Origin: JASHPR01 sp963833885
GTDB taxonomy: Bacteria; Actinomycetota; Actinomycetes; Streptosporangiales; Streptosporangiaceae
DNA: 64,000 nucleotides
Reading direction: 5' to 3'
Assembly (NCBI GenBank): GCA_963833885.1
Contig: CAWHZU010000016.1
Location: 124,001 to 188,000, forward strand
Below are positions 25,600 through 34,344 of the stretch, piece after piece. Numbering within the stretch: the first letter of the stretch is position 1; each line of letters begins with the position of its first letter. The notes below the pieces were generated by a model. The model was given only the letters and a program-made list of their open reading frames with translations. It ran no database searches and was not told where the DNA came from. A program made the position numbers and the translations under genes.

Positions 25600-26788
25600 G
25601 ACCGGCCTTCGGCGCTGGTTCCTGGAGAGAGGACCCCTGCGTTTCAGGCTGGTCCGGGGTGACGGCCCCGCCAAACCCCCCCGCCTGATCACACGCCCTG
25701 GCGCCGAGCCGGTCCAGCCGGTGGTCGGCGCCGCCCACGAACCTGACCAGGTCCTTTACCAGCGAGGAGTAGCGGTGCAGCGGGTAGCTGACGTCCATGC
25801 CGATCCCGCCGTGCAGGTGATGACAGGTCTGCAGCGCCGACGGGGCCCGGTCGGCGAGCCAGTACGCCGCCACGTCCAGGTCGGCGGCAGCGCCGCGGTC
25901 CGTGTCCAGCCGCCAGCAGGCCGAGAGCGTCGCGAGGTGCAGGGTGCGCGAGGTGATGTAGACGTCGGCGATCTTCTCCGCAGCGGCCTGGAACGTGGCG
26001 AGTGGCCGGCCGAACTGCTCCCGCGCCGCAACGTACTCCGTGGTCAGCGACAGCGCGCCGGCGACCGCGCCGTCGGCCAGGCAGCACGCTCCGGCGCTCG
26101 CGAGCTGGTAGAGGTCGGTCACCACGCGGCCTGCGGTGCCCGCGCCGAGCACGTGGCTGACCGGCGCCGCGTCCAGCCGCAGCGTGTACTCGGGCTGGCC
26201 GGACGCGCTGTGGGTGCGCCGCCAGGACAGCCCGCTCGCCGACCTCGCGACGACCATGACCGCGGTGCCGGTGCCGCCCGCGATGACTCTGGCCAGCACC
26301 AGGATCCAGTCGGCGGCCGGGCCGCAGGGTACGCCGATCTTTACGCCGGAGACCGTGCCGGACCCGTCGGCCAGGCTGGCCGTCGTGGCCGGGACCACGG
26401 GCATCACCCGCGATGGCTCCCGCACCGCGGCGGTGAGCAGGGTGTCACCGGACGCCACGCCGTCCAGCACCGCCTGTTGCAGGTCGCGGTCACCCCAACG
26501 GACGACGGGCAGCACGCCGAGGGCCAGCGTGGGCAGGGCGGGCACCGGAGCGGCCCGCCTGCCGATCTCGGTCAGCGCCGTGGCCACGGCCATCACGCCG
26601 AGCTCGTCCCCGCCGAGAAAGGCCGGCAACGCGAGCGACAGCAGGCCCGCCCGGCTGAGTTCCTTCCACAGCGCGGTGTCATCGGCCCCCGGCTCAGCGG
26701 GCGGCTGGGCATGGTCGAGCACCTCGGCGACGACGCTGGCGACCGCTTGCTCGGTCTCACCGAGGGTGAAGTCCATCCCGATCGACAC
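25589..26788 (-). CDS. fadE28: Acyl-CoA dehydrogenase FadE28 (ChsE1)
   Basis: 399 residues, longer than mycobacterial FadE28 (339) mainly because of a polar C-terminal tail (about 35 residues) that runs into the fadE29 start. N-terminal domain MDFTLGETEQAVASVVAEVLD, middle domain with reduced conservation, and a C-terminal helix bundle (YVAAREQFGRPLATFQAAAEKIADVYI; CHHLHGGIGMDVSYPLHRY). It is the partner subunit of FadE29. The GTG at 26788 was chosen because AGGAGG sits 4 nt upstream; the ATG four codons later is too far from it. First gene of the operon; no cyp125-type P450 gene precedes it as it does in mycobacteria. A KstR box lies 31 bp upstream. Confidence 0.88.
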   Translation of the reverse strand: MSIGMDFTLGETEQAVASVVAEVLDHAQPPAEPGADDTALWKELSRAGLLSLALPAFLGGDELGVMAVATALTEIGRRAAPVPALPTLALGVLPVVRWGDRDLQQAVLDGVASGDTLLTAAVREPSRVMPVVPATTASLADGSGTVSGVKIGVPCGPAADWILVLARVIAGGTGTAVMVVARSASGLSWRRTHSASGQPEYTLRLDAAPVSHVLGAGTAGRVVTDLYQLASAGACCLADGAVAGALSLTTEYVAAREQFGRPLATFQAAAEKIADVYITSRTLHLATLSACWRLDTDRGAAADLDVAAYWLADRAPSALQTCHHLHGGIGMDVSYPLHRYSSLVKDLVRFVGGADHRLDRLGARACDQAGGFGGAVTPDQPETQGSSLQEPAPKAGHVS

Positions 26789-26818
26789 CGGTCCTCCTAG
26801 GGCGGCGGCTCGCAAAAT

Positions 26819-26832
26819 TAGAACACGTTTTA
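26819..26832. promoter_or_regulatory. KstR operator between fadE28 and kstR
   Basis: TAGAACACGTTTTA matches the KstR palindrome TnnAACnnGTTnnA at all fixed positions. It lies in the 197-bp divergent region between the side-chain operon and kstR, so KstR likely represses both the operon and its own gene. Confidence 0.8.
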
Positions 26833-26885
26833 CCTGCCGTCGGCCAGCGCAGCGGGCCTGGCCAGGCGCGCTGCATTGGTACGCT

Positions 26886-26914
26886 GGATGGTGGCGCGGA
26901 CCGTTGCACCATCC
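26886..26914. promoter_or_regulatory. Inverted repeat in kstR upstream region
   Basis: GGATGGTG and CACCATCC (8 bp, perfect) separated by 13 nt, 72 bp before the kstR start. It could be a hairpin in the kstR leader or a second regulator site; nothing decides between them. Confidence 0.4.
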
Positions 26915-26985
26915 TGGCCCGCGCGAATGGCCTGCCGGAGGCCGAAGGACCGACTCCGGCTTGTTGATACCGCGAGGGGCCTTTG

Positions 26986-27606
26986 ATGGCAGCAGCGAGA
27001 ACACGTATCAGCGGAACGGTCGCACCGAACGCACCTGCCGCCGAGTTCGGCTCGGCCGCGCAGCGTGACCGCAGGAAGCGGATCCTGGACGCCACGCTGG
27101 CGCTGGCGTCCAAGGGCGGATACGACGCTGTGCAGATGCGGACGGTGGCGGAACGAGCCGACGTGGCGCTCGGCACCCTGTACCGGTACTTCCCATCCAA
27201 GATCCACCTGCTCGTATCCGGGCTGGTGCGCGAGTTCGAGCGGACCCAGGAGCGGCTGGACCGCAGGCCGATCCCTGGCGACACGCCCTACGACCGGATG
27301 CTGTATGTGCTCGGCCGGATCACCCGGACCATGCAGCGCGAGCCGATGCTCACCGAGGCGATGACCCGGGCGTTCATGTTCGCGGACCCGAGCGCGGCGG
27401 CCGAGGTCAACGCGGTAGCCCGGCTGATGGAGCAGATGCTGACCAGAGCCATGCACGAGGGCGAGCCGTCAAACGACGACAAGGCGGTAGCCCGGGTCAT
27501 CGGCGACGTCTTCCTGTCCAACCTGGTCGCGTGGGTGACCAGGCGCGCGTCAGCGGACGACGTGAGCAACCACCTCGAGCTGGCCGCCCGCCTGCTGCTG
27601 CGCTGA
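26986..27606 (+). CDS. kstR: TetR-type repressor of steroid catabolism, KstR
   Basis: 206 residues. The DNA-binding domain AQRDRRKRILDATLALASKGGYDAVQMRTVAERADVALGTLYRYFPSKIHLLVSGL is very close to what I remember of mycobacterial KstR, as are the MQREPMLTEAMTRAFMFADPSAAAEV and LSNLVAWVTRRASADDVS segments in the ligand domain. KstR represses sterol catabolism genes until a steroid CoA thioester intermediate binds. ATG chosen with GAGGGG 6 nt upstream; a TTG one codon earlier is an alternative. Position next to the igr-type operon and the matching operator make the assignment strong. Confidence 0.92.
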   Translation: MAAARTRISGTVAPNAPAAEFGSAAQRDRRKRILDATLALASKGGYDAVQMRTVAERADVALGTLYRYFPSKIHLLVSGLVREFERTQERLDRRPIPGDTPYDRMLYVLGRITRTMQREPMLTEAMTRAFMFADPSAAAEVNAVARLMEQMLTRAMHEGEPSNDDKAVARVIGDVFLSNLVAWVTRRASADDVSNHLELAARLLLR

Positions 27607-27625
27607 CTCCGGGATCCGGCACTCC

Positions 27626-29032
27626 TCACGCGGGGACCGACGCCCGGGGCGTCTGCTGCCGGTCGGGCCCCAAGCGGGCATGCCGGTCGGGTCCGAAGCG
27701 GGCATCGAGCCGCGTGGCGACCCTTCGGCCGAGCCGCTGCATCGGCGCCTCCAGCAGGTAATAGGTGCCCGCGCAGCACGCCAGCAGAACGGCGAGGAAC
27801 ACTGCGGCCGCCCCCAGCTGCAGCCAGATCGGCTGGCGGAGGCCGGGGGCGAACGGGAGGTTGTCATACGCATCGAGGAAGAGCGGGTGCAGCAGGTAGA
27901 CCGAGTAGCTCACCACGCCCAGCCAGGCCAGTACCGCCGGCACCCGCAGGTTCCGCAGCGCCATGCCGATCGCGAACGTCAGGCCGGCCAGCGCGACGGA
28001 CATGACCCATTCGCGCTGCACGAGCGCCGTCTGATCCTGCGGCACGGTCCCCGGGATGTGCCAGGCGCCCGCGATGATCGCGGTCGCGAAGATGGCGGTC
28101 GCCACGAGCGTCGCCCGCCAGCGGCCGAACTGCCCTTGCTCGGCGCGGTACAGCATCGTGCCGGGTGAACATGAGGGCCAGGATCGTCAGCCCTTCGTAG
28201 GGGCTCTTCCGGCCGTTGACCGCGACCAGGGCCAGGCCGGCAGCCGCGGCGACCCACGCGCCAACTGCCCGGGGAAGCCCGCGGCCGACCACCGCGACCG
28301 CGATGCCGCCCATGATCAGGACGTCGCCGGCCAGCGCGACCGGGGTGAGGCCGAGGGAGCTGAAGGAGAGCCAGACGGTGGGCAGCAGCCCGCCGAGCAG
28401 CAGCGCGCCAACGGCGAACGCGCCGGCGTACCACCCGCTGCGCTTGTGCAGGCCGGCCGTGAAAAGCGCGGTGAGCAGCACATAAAAGATCATCTCGTAG
28501 GACAGCGTCCAGAGCACGACGATGACGTTGGTCTGGCCGAGCAGCTCATTGAGCATGAACAGGTGCGAGAACACGGACGCGGTCACGTTCTGGTTCGTTT
28601 GCCGCACGCTGGCCCAGCCGAACTCGTGCAGCAGCAGCACGGCCCCGATGGCGAACACGAAGAGCGGGAACAGCCGGAACAGCCGGCTGAGCCAGAAGCT
28701 CCGGACGCTGCCCCTGCGCTCCAGCGACGCCGGCACGATGTACCCGCTGACCATGAAGAAGACCAGCACGCCGTACAGCCCGGGATCGAACACGTTGTAC
28801 ACCGCGCGATGGACTGCGGGCAGCACGCGGGTGCCGAAGTGGCTGTATACCACATACCACGCAGAGGGCCGCGATCCCCCGGAGCGCGTCGAGCCAGGCG
28901 AGCCTGCGGCCCCCGGCCTTTGCGCGATCCTGCGCCGCCGGCTGCGGTTCGCCGCGGGCCGGTGCGGGCCGATCATCTCGGGCTGGCGGTAGCGGTGGCG
29001 GTCGCCTGGTCCGCTGCGGGCACTGTCGACAT
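27626..29032 (-). pseudogene. Frameshifted acyltransferase-3 family membrane protein
   Basis: Three reading frames together spell one acyltransferase-3 protein. The front reads RRLAWLDALRGIAALCVV, then a 7-bp duplication (28847-28860) shifts the frame before YSHFGTRVLPAVHRAVYNV...GYIVPASLE; the middle runs to LTILALMFT, where one extra C (G-run at 28163-28165 on the + strand) shifts it again before GTMLYRAEQGQFGRWRA and the final helices. The front frame has no start codon after its upstream stop, while an ATG at 29032 opens another frame, implying a third disruption. If repaired, it would be a ~10-helix protein O-acylating a surface glycan. Sequencing error at the G-run is possible, but a 7-bp duplication is hard to explain that way. 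Confidence 0.8.
28847..28860. repeat. 7-bp tandem duplication causing a frameshift
   Basis: ATACCAC twice in a row on the + strand (GTGGTAT twice on the coding strand). Removing one copy restores the frame from LCVV to YSHFG in the acyltransferase, so this duplication is the probable cause of the first frameshift. Confidence 0.85.
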
Positions 29033-29107
29033 GAGAGGTCAACTTACCCACGGACCTTGACCGAAACTTGGTGAGCGGCTGACCAGAGCCTGACCGTGCG
29101 CCGGGCG

Positions 29108-30438
29108 TCAGTCGCTCTCTGTCACGTCGTCCTCGTCTGCGTGGCTGGCCTGGATTTGGCCTGGAATGCGTGCCGGATGCATGAGCAGGCGCCAGATGGC
29201 GACCCGCAGCCGGCGCACCGCCCGGATGCGACTCGCGATGCGCAGCACCCGCTTTGTCCAGGGCCCGTTCAGGATCGTCCACTCGAGCTCGCTGGCCTTC
29301 CGCCGCAGGCCCCGCCGTTCCTTCCGCTGCCGCGGCGCGGGGCACTTCTCCCGGTACATCCGCTCTGCCAGAGCGGCCGCGGCTGCCACGGCGGCGTCGA
29401 GGATGTGCTCGGCAGGCTGGTCAGATGGCCCCAGGTAGCGACCGGCCGCCGGCCGGGTCAGGAGCTCGTCCAGATCGCCGACGATGTGGAACTTCGACTC
29501 GCGCAAGCCCGCGACCAAGGCCTCCGACTGCTGCCTGGCCCAGGCCTCCCGGTCGGGGGCAGCACAAGCCGCTCCCGGCGCGAGCGGGCGTCGAGGACAC
29601 CGTGCGCCAGGAGGTGCTTGATGTACCGGGTGTAGAACCAGTAGGGCAGGTCCTCCGGCAGCGCCTCATTCAGCAGCCGCAGGAACTCGGTCTCGGCAAG
29701 CCCGAGCGAGGAGTTCGAACGGAGCCCGGTCAGCTCGATGCTCCCGGGACCGACACCGAGAACGGACGCGAACCGCGTCCAGAGCTCGTCGGGTTGGCCA
29801 TGCCGCGGCACGGTTATGACGTGGACCTGGTCGGGCGGGATATGCCGCGACCACATGTCGAGGCTGGCCAGGGTGTCATGGAACGACCAGAACCGCGACA
29901 GGTGCCGGTCGGCGGCAACCGACTCGACGTCGATCACGGTGCCGAGCCATTCCTCCCAGCCGGCCGTGCCGAGGGTCTTAACGGTCTCCTGCCATTCGGC
30001 GGGCAGCAGGGTCGCGAAGTCGCGCACGGCAAGGATGACGTGCACCTCGGCCGAGAGCAGCGACCGGACGGCGCGATCGGCCTGCTCCGGGGTGCACGCC
30101 GCCAGCACCTCATCCGAGATGACGGCTGCCTGGGGAGCCTGCAGCGCCTGGCCCGCCAGGACGTCCCACTCGCCAATCCACGGATCGGCCGGATCGGAGT
30201 CCGGTCGCTCAGCCTCACGCAGATCCCGGCTTGCCCGGGAATGATCCCCTCGCTTGTAGCCAGGGAGCAGGACACCCTGGCCCGCGAGCCGGGCGCGGTT
30301 GCCCCACATGGCACGCTGCAGGAACGTCGTGCCCGTCTTGGGCTCGCCGATGTGCACGTAAACACGGGGACGGCGGGCGCCTGGCACCCGTGGTTCCCGT
30401 CCGGCCGGAACCCGGCTCGAGGTAGCGCGCGATGTCAA
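29108..30438 (-). pseudogene. Frameshifted sulfotransferase-like gene
   Basis: The front 310 residues read as a sulfotransferase-family protein: the PAPS 5-phosphosulfate loop GEPKTGTTFLQ, a VRDF 3-phosphate-type strand, and LRLLNEALPEDLPYWFYTRYIKHLLAHGVL. At RLVLPP the frame is lost in a C5 run (29555-29559 on the + strand); adding one C gives LPPDREAWARQQSEALVAGLRESKFHIVGDLDELL and continues in the second frame to a stop at 29108. It would sulfate a carbohydrate or other surface molecule using PAPS. The break is in a homopolymer, so a sequencing error cannot be excluded. The true start is unclear: TTG at 30438 or GTG at 30387. Confidence 0.75.
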
Positions 30439-30598
30439 CCTGACACCTGACCCGATGATGGCACACCAGCACTCTTATGGTGTTGGGCTGGCAATAGTGA
30501 AGTAAAGCAACGGCAATGCTAGCGCCAAGGGCGCTCGGCGGTATGGGATTTGGCCGCCGAAATGCCGTGTCTTAGCTCATCGGTCGGGCCCGCCCGGC

Positions 30599-31537
30599 CT
30601 ACCAGCCGCCGGCGATGGTGTCGCCGTACCAGGACCCGATGATCCGGTGCGCGATCGACGGCGGCGGCGGCAGCCGGATCTCGCCGCTGGCGACGGCGGC
30701 GCGCAGCTCGTCCCGGCTGAACCAGTGCGCCTCGACGATCTCCTCGGAGTCGACTCTGATCTCCAGGCTGCCGGTGGCGCTGGCCCGGAAGCCGAGCATC
30801 AGGCTGTGCGGCATCGGCCAGGGCTGGCTGCCCACGTAGCGCACGCCGCCGACGGTGATCCCGGTCTCCTCGTACACCTCGCGCGCGACCGCCTGCTCCG
30901 CGGACTCCCCCGGCTCGACGAACCCGGCCAGGATCGACACCCGCTTCTCCGGCCACATCGCGTTCCTGGCCAGCAGGCACCGGTCCTCGGGATCGGTCAC
31001 CAGCATGATGACCGCCGGGTCCAGCCGCGGGAAGTGCTCGCTTCCATCCACCACGCAGCGCCGCGCGTGGCCGGCCAGTTCGGGCTCGGTGACAGCCCCG
31101 CACCGCGGGCAGTGCCCGTGCACGGCGTGCCAGTTGCCCAGCGCCACTGCGTGGGTCATCAGCCCGACGTCGCGGTCGGACAGCTGCGGGCCCGCCTGCC
31201 GCAGGCTGGCCGACCGGATCTCGGAACCGGGAGCAGCCACCGCATCCGCGGCCGGCAGCGACCCGGCCACACCGAAGTAGACGACGCCGTCGGCGTCGAT
31301 CCCCAGCAGGAACCTGACGCCGTCCGGCGCCTGCGCCGGGGGCACGAAGACAAGCTCCTCGTGGCCATCGCCGGAACGGATCAGGGCCGTCCCCTCGTCG
31401 ACCACGAGGACCCTGGTCCGCGGGTCGGCCCACGCCGCAGCGAGCCATTCGGTGTCCTTGCGGCGTGCGGCCGCCCGGTCCACCTCGCCGCGGGACAGGA
31501 GGTCGGGCGGGCCACCGCTACCCGGCCCGGCGCTCAC
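30599..31537 (-). CDS. nudC: NADH pyrophosphatase / RNA NAD-decapping Nudix hydrolase NudC
   Basis: 312 residues. Zinc ribbon (CPRCG ... RRC) at about 130-165, then the Nudix box GFVEPGESAEQAVAREVYEETGI (intact Glu residues) and the NudC-specific SQPWPMPHSLMLGF just after it, which defines NAD(H) specificity. It hydrolyses NADH and NAD+ and in other bacteria removes NAD caps from RNA. GTG start overlaps the stop of the M20 peptidase gene by 4 nt (GTGA). In mycobacteria nudC also lies near adnB-adnA, a gene order kept loosely here. Confidence 0.92.
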   Translation of the reverse strand: MSAGPGSGGPPDLLSRGEVDRAAARRKDTEWLAAAWADPRTRVLVVDEGTALIRSGDGHEELVFVPPAQAPDGVRFLLGIDADGVVYFGVAGSLPAADAVAAPGSEIRSASLRQAGPQLSDRDVGLMTHAVALGNWHAVHGHCPRCGAVTEPELAGHARRCVVDGSEHFPRLDPAVIMLVTDPEDRCLLARNAMWPEKRVSILAGFVEPGESAEQAVAREVYEETGITVGGVRYVGSQPWPMPHSLMLGFRASATGSLEIRVDSEEIVEAHWFSRDELRAAVASGEIRLPPPPSIAHRIIGSWYGDTIAGGW

Positions 31538-32946
31538 CGCGCGGCCGCGAGGTCGGCCGACGCCGCGGCGAGCTCGTCCCACAGGTACGCCGCCGCCTCG
31601 GCTCCCTTCAGCAGCAGCGCCATCTCGACTCTCTCGTTCGGTGCGTGGATGCGGTCGGAGTCGAGGCCTACGGCGAGGAACACCAGCGGCGCGTCCAGGA
31701 TCGCGGCCAGGTCCGCCTCCGGGCCGCTGCCGCCTTCCCGGGTGAACAACACGTCTTGCCCGAACGCAAGGCTCATGGCTCGCCTGGCCGCGGCCACGGC
31801 AGGCGAGTCGACCGGTGAAAAGCACGGCCGGACGCCGGGCTCGCGGATCGTGACCGTGGCCTCGATGCCCGGCGGCGTGCGCTGCGCCACGTACTCGCGC
31901 AGCGCCACCGCGACGTCGGCCGGATCCTGGTTCGCGACCAGCCGGAACGAGAGCTTCGCGTGCGCCTGGCTCGGGATGATGGTCTTGCCGCCCGGGCCGC
32001 TGTGCCCGCCCCACATCCCGTTGACCTCGGCGGTCGGCCGGGCCCAGATCCGCTCCAGCGTGCTGAACCCGGCTTCGCCGGCCGCGGCACGGCTGTGGCC
32101 GGCCTCGTCAAGCCACGCCTGCTCATCGAACGGCAGCCTCGCGAACATCTCCCGCTCGGCAGCTGAGACGCCGAGCACCTTGTCGTAGAACCCGGGCAGC
32201 GTGACCCGGCCGTCGCTGTCGTGCAGGCCCGCCAGCAGGCCGGCCATGGCGTGCAGCGCGTTCGGCACCGCGCCGCCGAACGATCCCGAATGCAGATCAC
32301 GCTCGGGCCCACGCAGGTCGATGTCGGCCTCGGCGAGGCCACGCATGCCGGTGCACATCGACGGCACGTCGGCCGCCCACATCGTGGTGTCCGTGATCAC
32401 GATCACGTCGCACGAGAGCCGGTCACGCCGGGCCCCGAGCAGCGCGGCGAAGTTCGCCGACCCGGACTCCTCCTCGCCCTCGATCAGGAGCTTGAGCGTG
32501 ACCGGCGGCGCGTCCCGACCGCCGGCCGTCAGGCAGGCCGGCACAGCGAGGGCGTGAAAGAGCACCTGGCCCTTGTCGTCGGAGGCCCCGCGGGCCAGCA
32601 GCTGCCCGTTCCGCTGCACCGGCTCGAACGGCGGCGAGTCCCATTCGTCCAGCGGCTCGACCGGCTGCACGTCGTGGTGGCCGTACACGAGCACGGTCGG
32701 CGCCGACGGGTCGGCGGCCGACCACTGCGCGAACACGGCAGGCAAGCCGCTGTCATCCGCGCCGGTCTCCCAGACCTCGGCTACCGGGAACCCGGCCCGC
32801 CGGAGGTGCTCGGCGAGCCACTGCGCTGACCGGCGGACGTCGCCGCTGTGCTCGGGGTCTGCGGACACCGAGGGAATGGCCAGCCACTGCATGAGCTCGT
32901 CGAAGAATTCGGCCGCGTTCTCGTTGATGTAGCCGCGAACGTCCAT
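31534..32946 (-). CDS. M20 family dipeptidase/metallopeptidase
   Basis: 470 residues. M20/M28-type metal sites are visible: VLVYGHHDVQPVEP (His-x-Asp), GASDDKGQ (bridging Asp), LIEGEEESGS (catalytic Glu pair), and a later HSG-containing dimerisation insertion DLHSGSFGGAVPN typical of the carnosinase/dipeptidase subgroup. Cytoplasmic, zinc-dependent cleavage of dipeptides is likely; the exact substrate is unknown. ATG start with GAGGG just upstream. It is translationally coupled to nudC. Confidence 0.9.
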   Translation of the reverse strand: MDVRGYINENAAEFFDELMQWLAIPSVSADPEHSGDVRRSAQWLAEHLRRAGFPVAEVWETGADDSGLPAVFAQWSAADPSAPTVLVYGHHDVQPVEPLDEWDSPPFEPVQRNGQLLARGASDDKGQVLFHALAVPACLTAGGRDAPPVTLKLLIEGEEESGSANFAALLGARRDRLSCDVIVITDTTMWAADVPSMCTGMRGLAEADIDLRGPERDLHSGSFGGAVPNALHAMAGLLAGLHDSDGRVTLPGFYDKVLGVSAAEREMFARLPFDEQAWLDEAGHSRAAAGEAGFSTLERIWARPTAEVNGMWGGHSGPGGKTIIPSQAHAKLSFRLVANQDPADVAVALREYVAQRTPPGIEATVTIREPGVRPCFSPVDSPAVAAARRAMSLAFGQDVLFTREGGSGPEADLAAILDAPLVFLAVGLDSDRIHAPNERVEMALLLKGAEAAAYLWDELAAASADLAAAR

Positions 32947-33013
32947 GACCCTCCCTCATGACTTCCGGCCACGGACCGCGCCACGCCGCATGCCGAAGAT
33001 CCTGACCTGGACT

Positions 33014-34267
33014 CTATCGAGGCGGCCCGGCCGGCAGCGAAGTCCGTCGCTCGATCACCGGCCTGGCCGATATGAGAGCAGCACATGCGATCGCGGCAGC
33101 GGCAATAGCCACGGCCGGGCCGAAGCCGGCGAACGTTATGAGGACGCCGCCCATCGCCGTCCCGGCCAGCCCGGCGCTGCCCTCGGCAGCGAAGAGGATC
33201 GAGTAGGTTCGCCCGCTGACCGGGTCCGGGGTGCACTGCTGCAGGTGGGTCAGCCGCGCGATCAGGAAGACCATGGCCGACATGCCGGTCAGCGTGGCCA
33301 GCACGAGCGCGAGGCCGAGGTTGCCGACGCTGAACCAGGCGCCAAAGGCTGCGGCCGTGATCAGCAAGGACGTGGCGGTGAGCGGTCGGAGGCTGAGGCG
33401 GTCATACAGCACCCTGCCAAGCGGGGCTCCGACCAGGAACCCGGCACCCGTGGCGGCCCACAGGAAGCCCAGGTCCGCGGCGGTGCCGTGCAACCGCAGA
33501 TGGATATACGGAACCAGCAGCGCGGTGAACACCCCGTTCCCGGCCCAGAACATGGCTGCCGCGACCAGCAGCCCGCGGAGTGGACGGCTGGCAGACACGT
33601 GACGCAGGCCCTCGCGGAATTCGGCTGCGCCATTGCTCAGGCGCCGGGGTGCGGCGCGGTGGGGCACCGGGCGGAAGCGGAGCAGCAACAGGCAGCCTGC
33701 GGCCGCGGCGTAGGTGGCAGCGTCGATGGCAACCGCCGTTGGCAGGCCCAGGGCGGCGAACGCGATCCCGCCGAGGGACGCCCCGGCCAGCCTGGTCACC
33801 GCGCCGTTGACCGATATGAGAGCGTTCGCCGAAGTAAGCTCCTCGGCGCGGCCAACCATGCTGGGAACCAGGGCCTGCTCGGCAGGCCGGTAGAACTGCC
33901 CCAGTGCGCTCTCGGCCAGGAGCGCAGCGTAGACGATCGCGACCTGGCCGGGCTGATGCACGAACGCAACCGGCAGGATGCAGCCACCCTGGCCGAGGGT
34001 CACCGCCACCATGGTGTGGCGGCGATCCCAGCGGTCGACTGCCACCCCGGCGATAGGACCGATGACCATCGCCGGCACGCTTTCGGCCACGAATGCGAAC
34101 CCGGTTGCCGCCGGCGATCTGGTCAGCTCGAACACCCGGTAGGGCACCGCGATCAGCAGCAGCCAGCTGCCGAGGCTGGACAACAACTGGCCCGTCCATA
34201 GCAGCCGGAAATCCCTGATCGACAGCGCGAGCAGCAGGCCGCCTCTGATCCGCAGCACCCTCATCAC
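33014..34267 (-). CDS. MFS transporter (EntS/MacAB-efflux-like group)
   Basis: 417 residues with twelve predicted membrane helices. The front FRLLWTGQLLSSLGSWLLLIAVPYRVFELTRSPAATG and the loop-2/3 motif DRWDRRHTMV are typical of the 12-helix MFS drug/siderophore exporters. Substrate unknown. It is divergent from an XRE-type regulator, with two palindromes in the 77-bp gap, so it is likely regulated by it. ATG start (a second ATG follows at once). Confidence 0.88.
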   Translation of the reverse strand: MMRVLRIRGGLLLALSIRDFRLLWTGQLLSSLGSWLLLIAVPYRVFELTRSPAATGFAFVAESVPAMVIGPIAGVAVDRWDRRHTMVAVTLGQGGCILPVAFVHQPGQVAIVYAALLAESALGQFYRPAEQALVPSMVGRAEELTSANALISVNGAVTRLAGASLGGIAFAALGLPTAVAIDAATYAAAAGCLLLLRFRPVPHRAAPRRLSNGAAEFREGLRHVSASRPLRGLLVAAAMFWAGNGVFTALLVPYIHLRLHGTAADLGFLWAATGAGFLVGAPLGRVLYDRLSLRPLTATSLLITAAAFGAWFSVGNLGLALVLATLTGMSAMVFLIARLTHLQQCTPDPVSGRTYSILFAAEGSAGLAGTAMGGVLITFAGFGPAVAIAAAAIACAALISARPVIERRTSLPAGPPR

Positions 34268-34285
34268 GCCGCCCTCCTCTGCTAT

Positions 34286-34300
34286 TATTCTGACAGAATA
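34286..34300. promoter_or_regulatory. Palindrome 1 in XRE/MFS divergent region
   Basis: TATTCTGACAGAATA: 7-bp arms around a central A, in an AT-rich stretch 19 bp before the MFS start. A likely operator for the divergent XRE regulator. Confidence 0.6.
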
Positions 34301-34321
34301 GATACGGAAAGAAAATTTCTC

Positions 34322-34335
34322 CCTAGAAAACTAGG
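34322..34335. promoter_or_regulatory. Palindrome 2 in XRE/MFS divergent region
   Basis: CCTAGAAAACTAGG: 5-bp arms around AAAA, ending 9 bp before the XRE gene start. Different half-sites from palindrome 1, so the two may bind different proteins or one may be a promoter element. Confidence 0.5.
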
Positions 34336-34344
34336 TAGTGGCGC

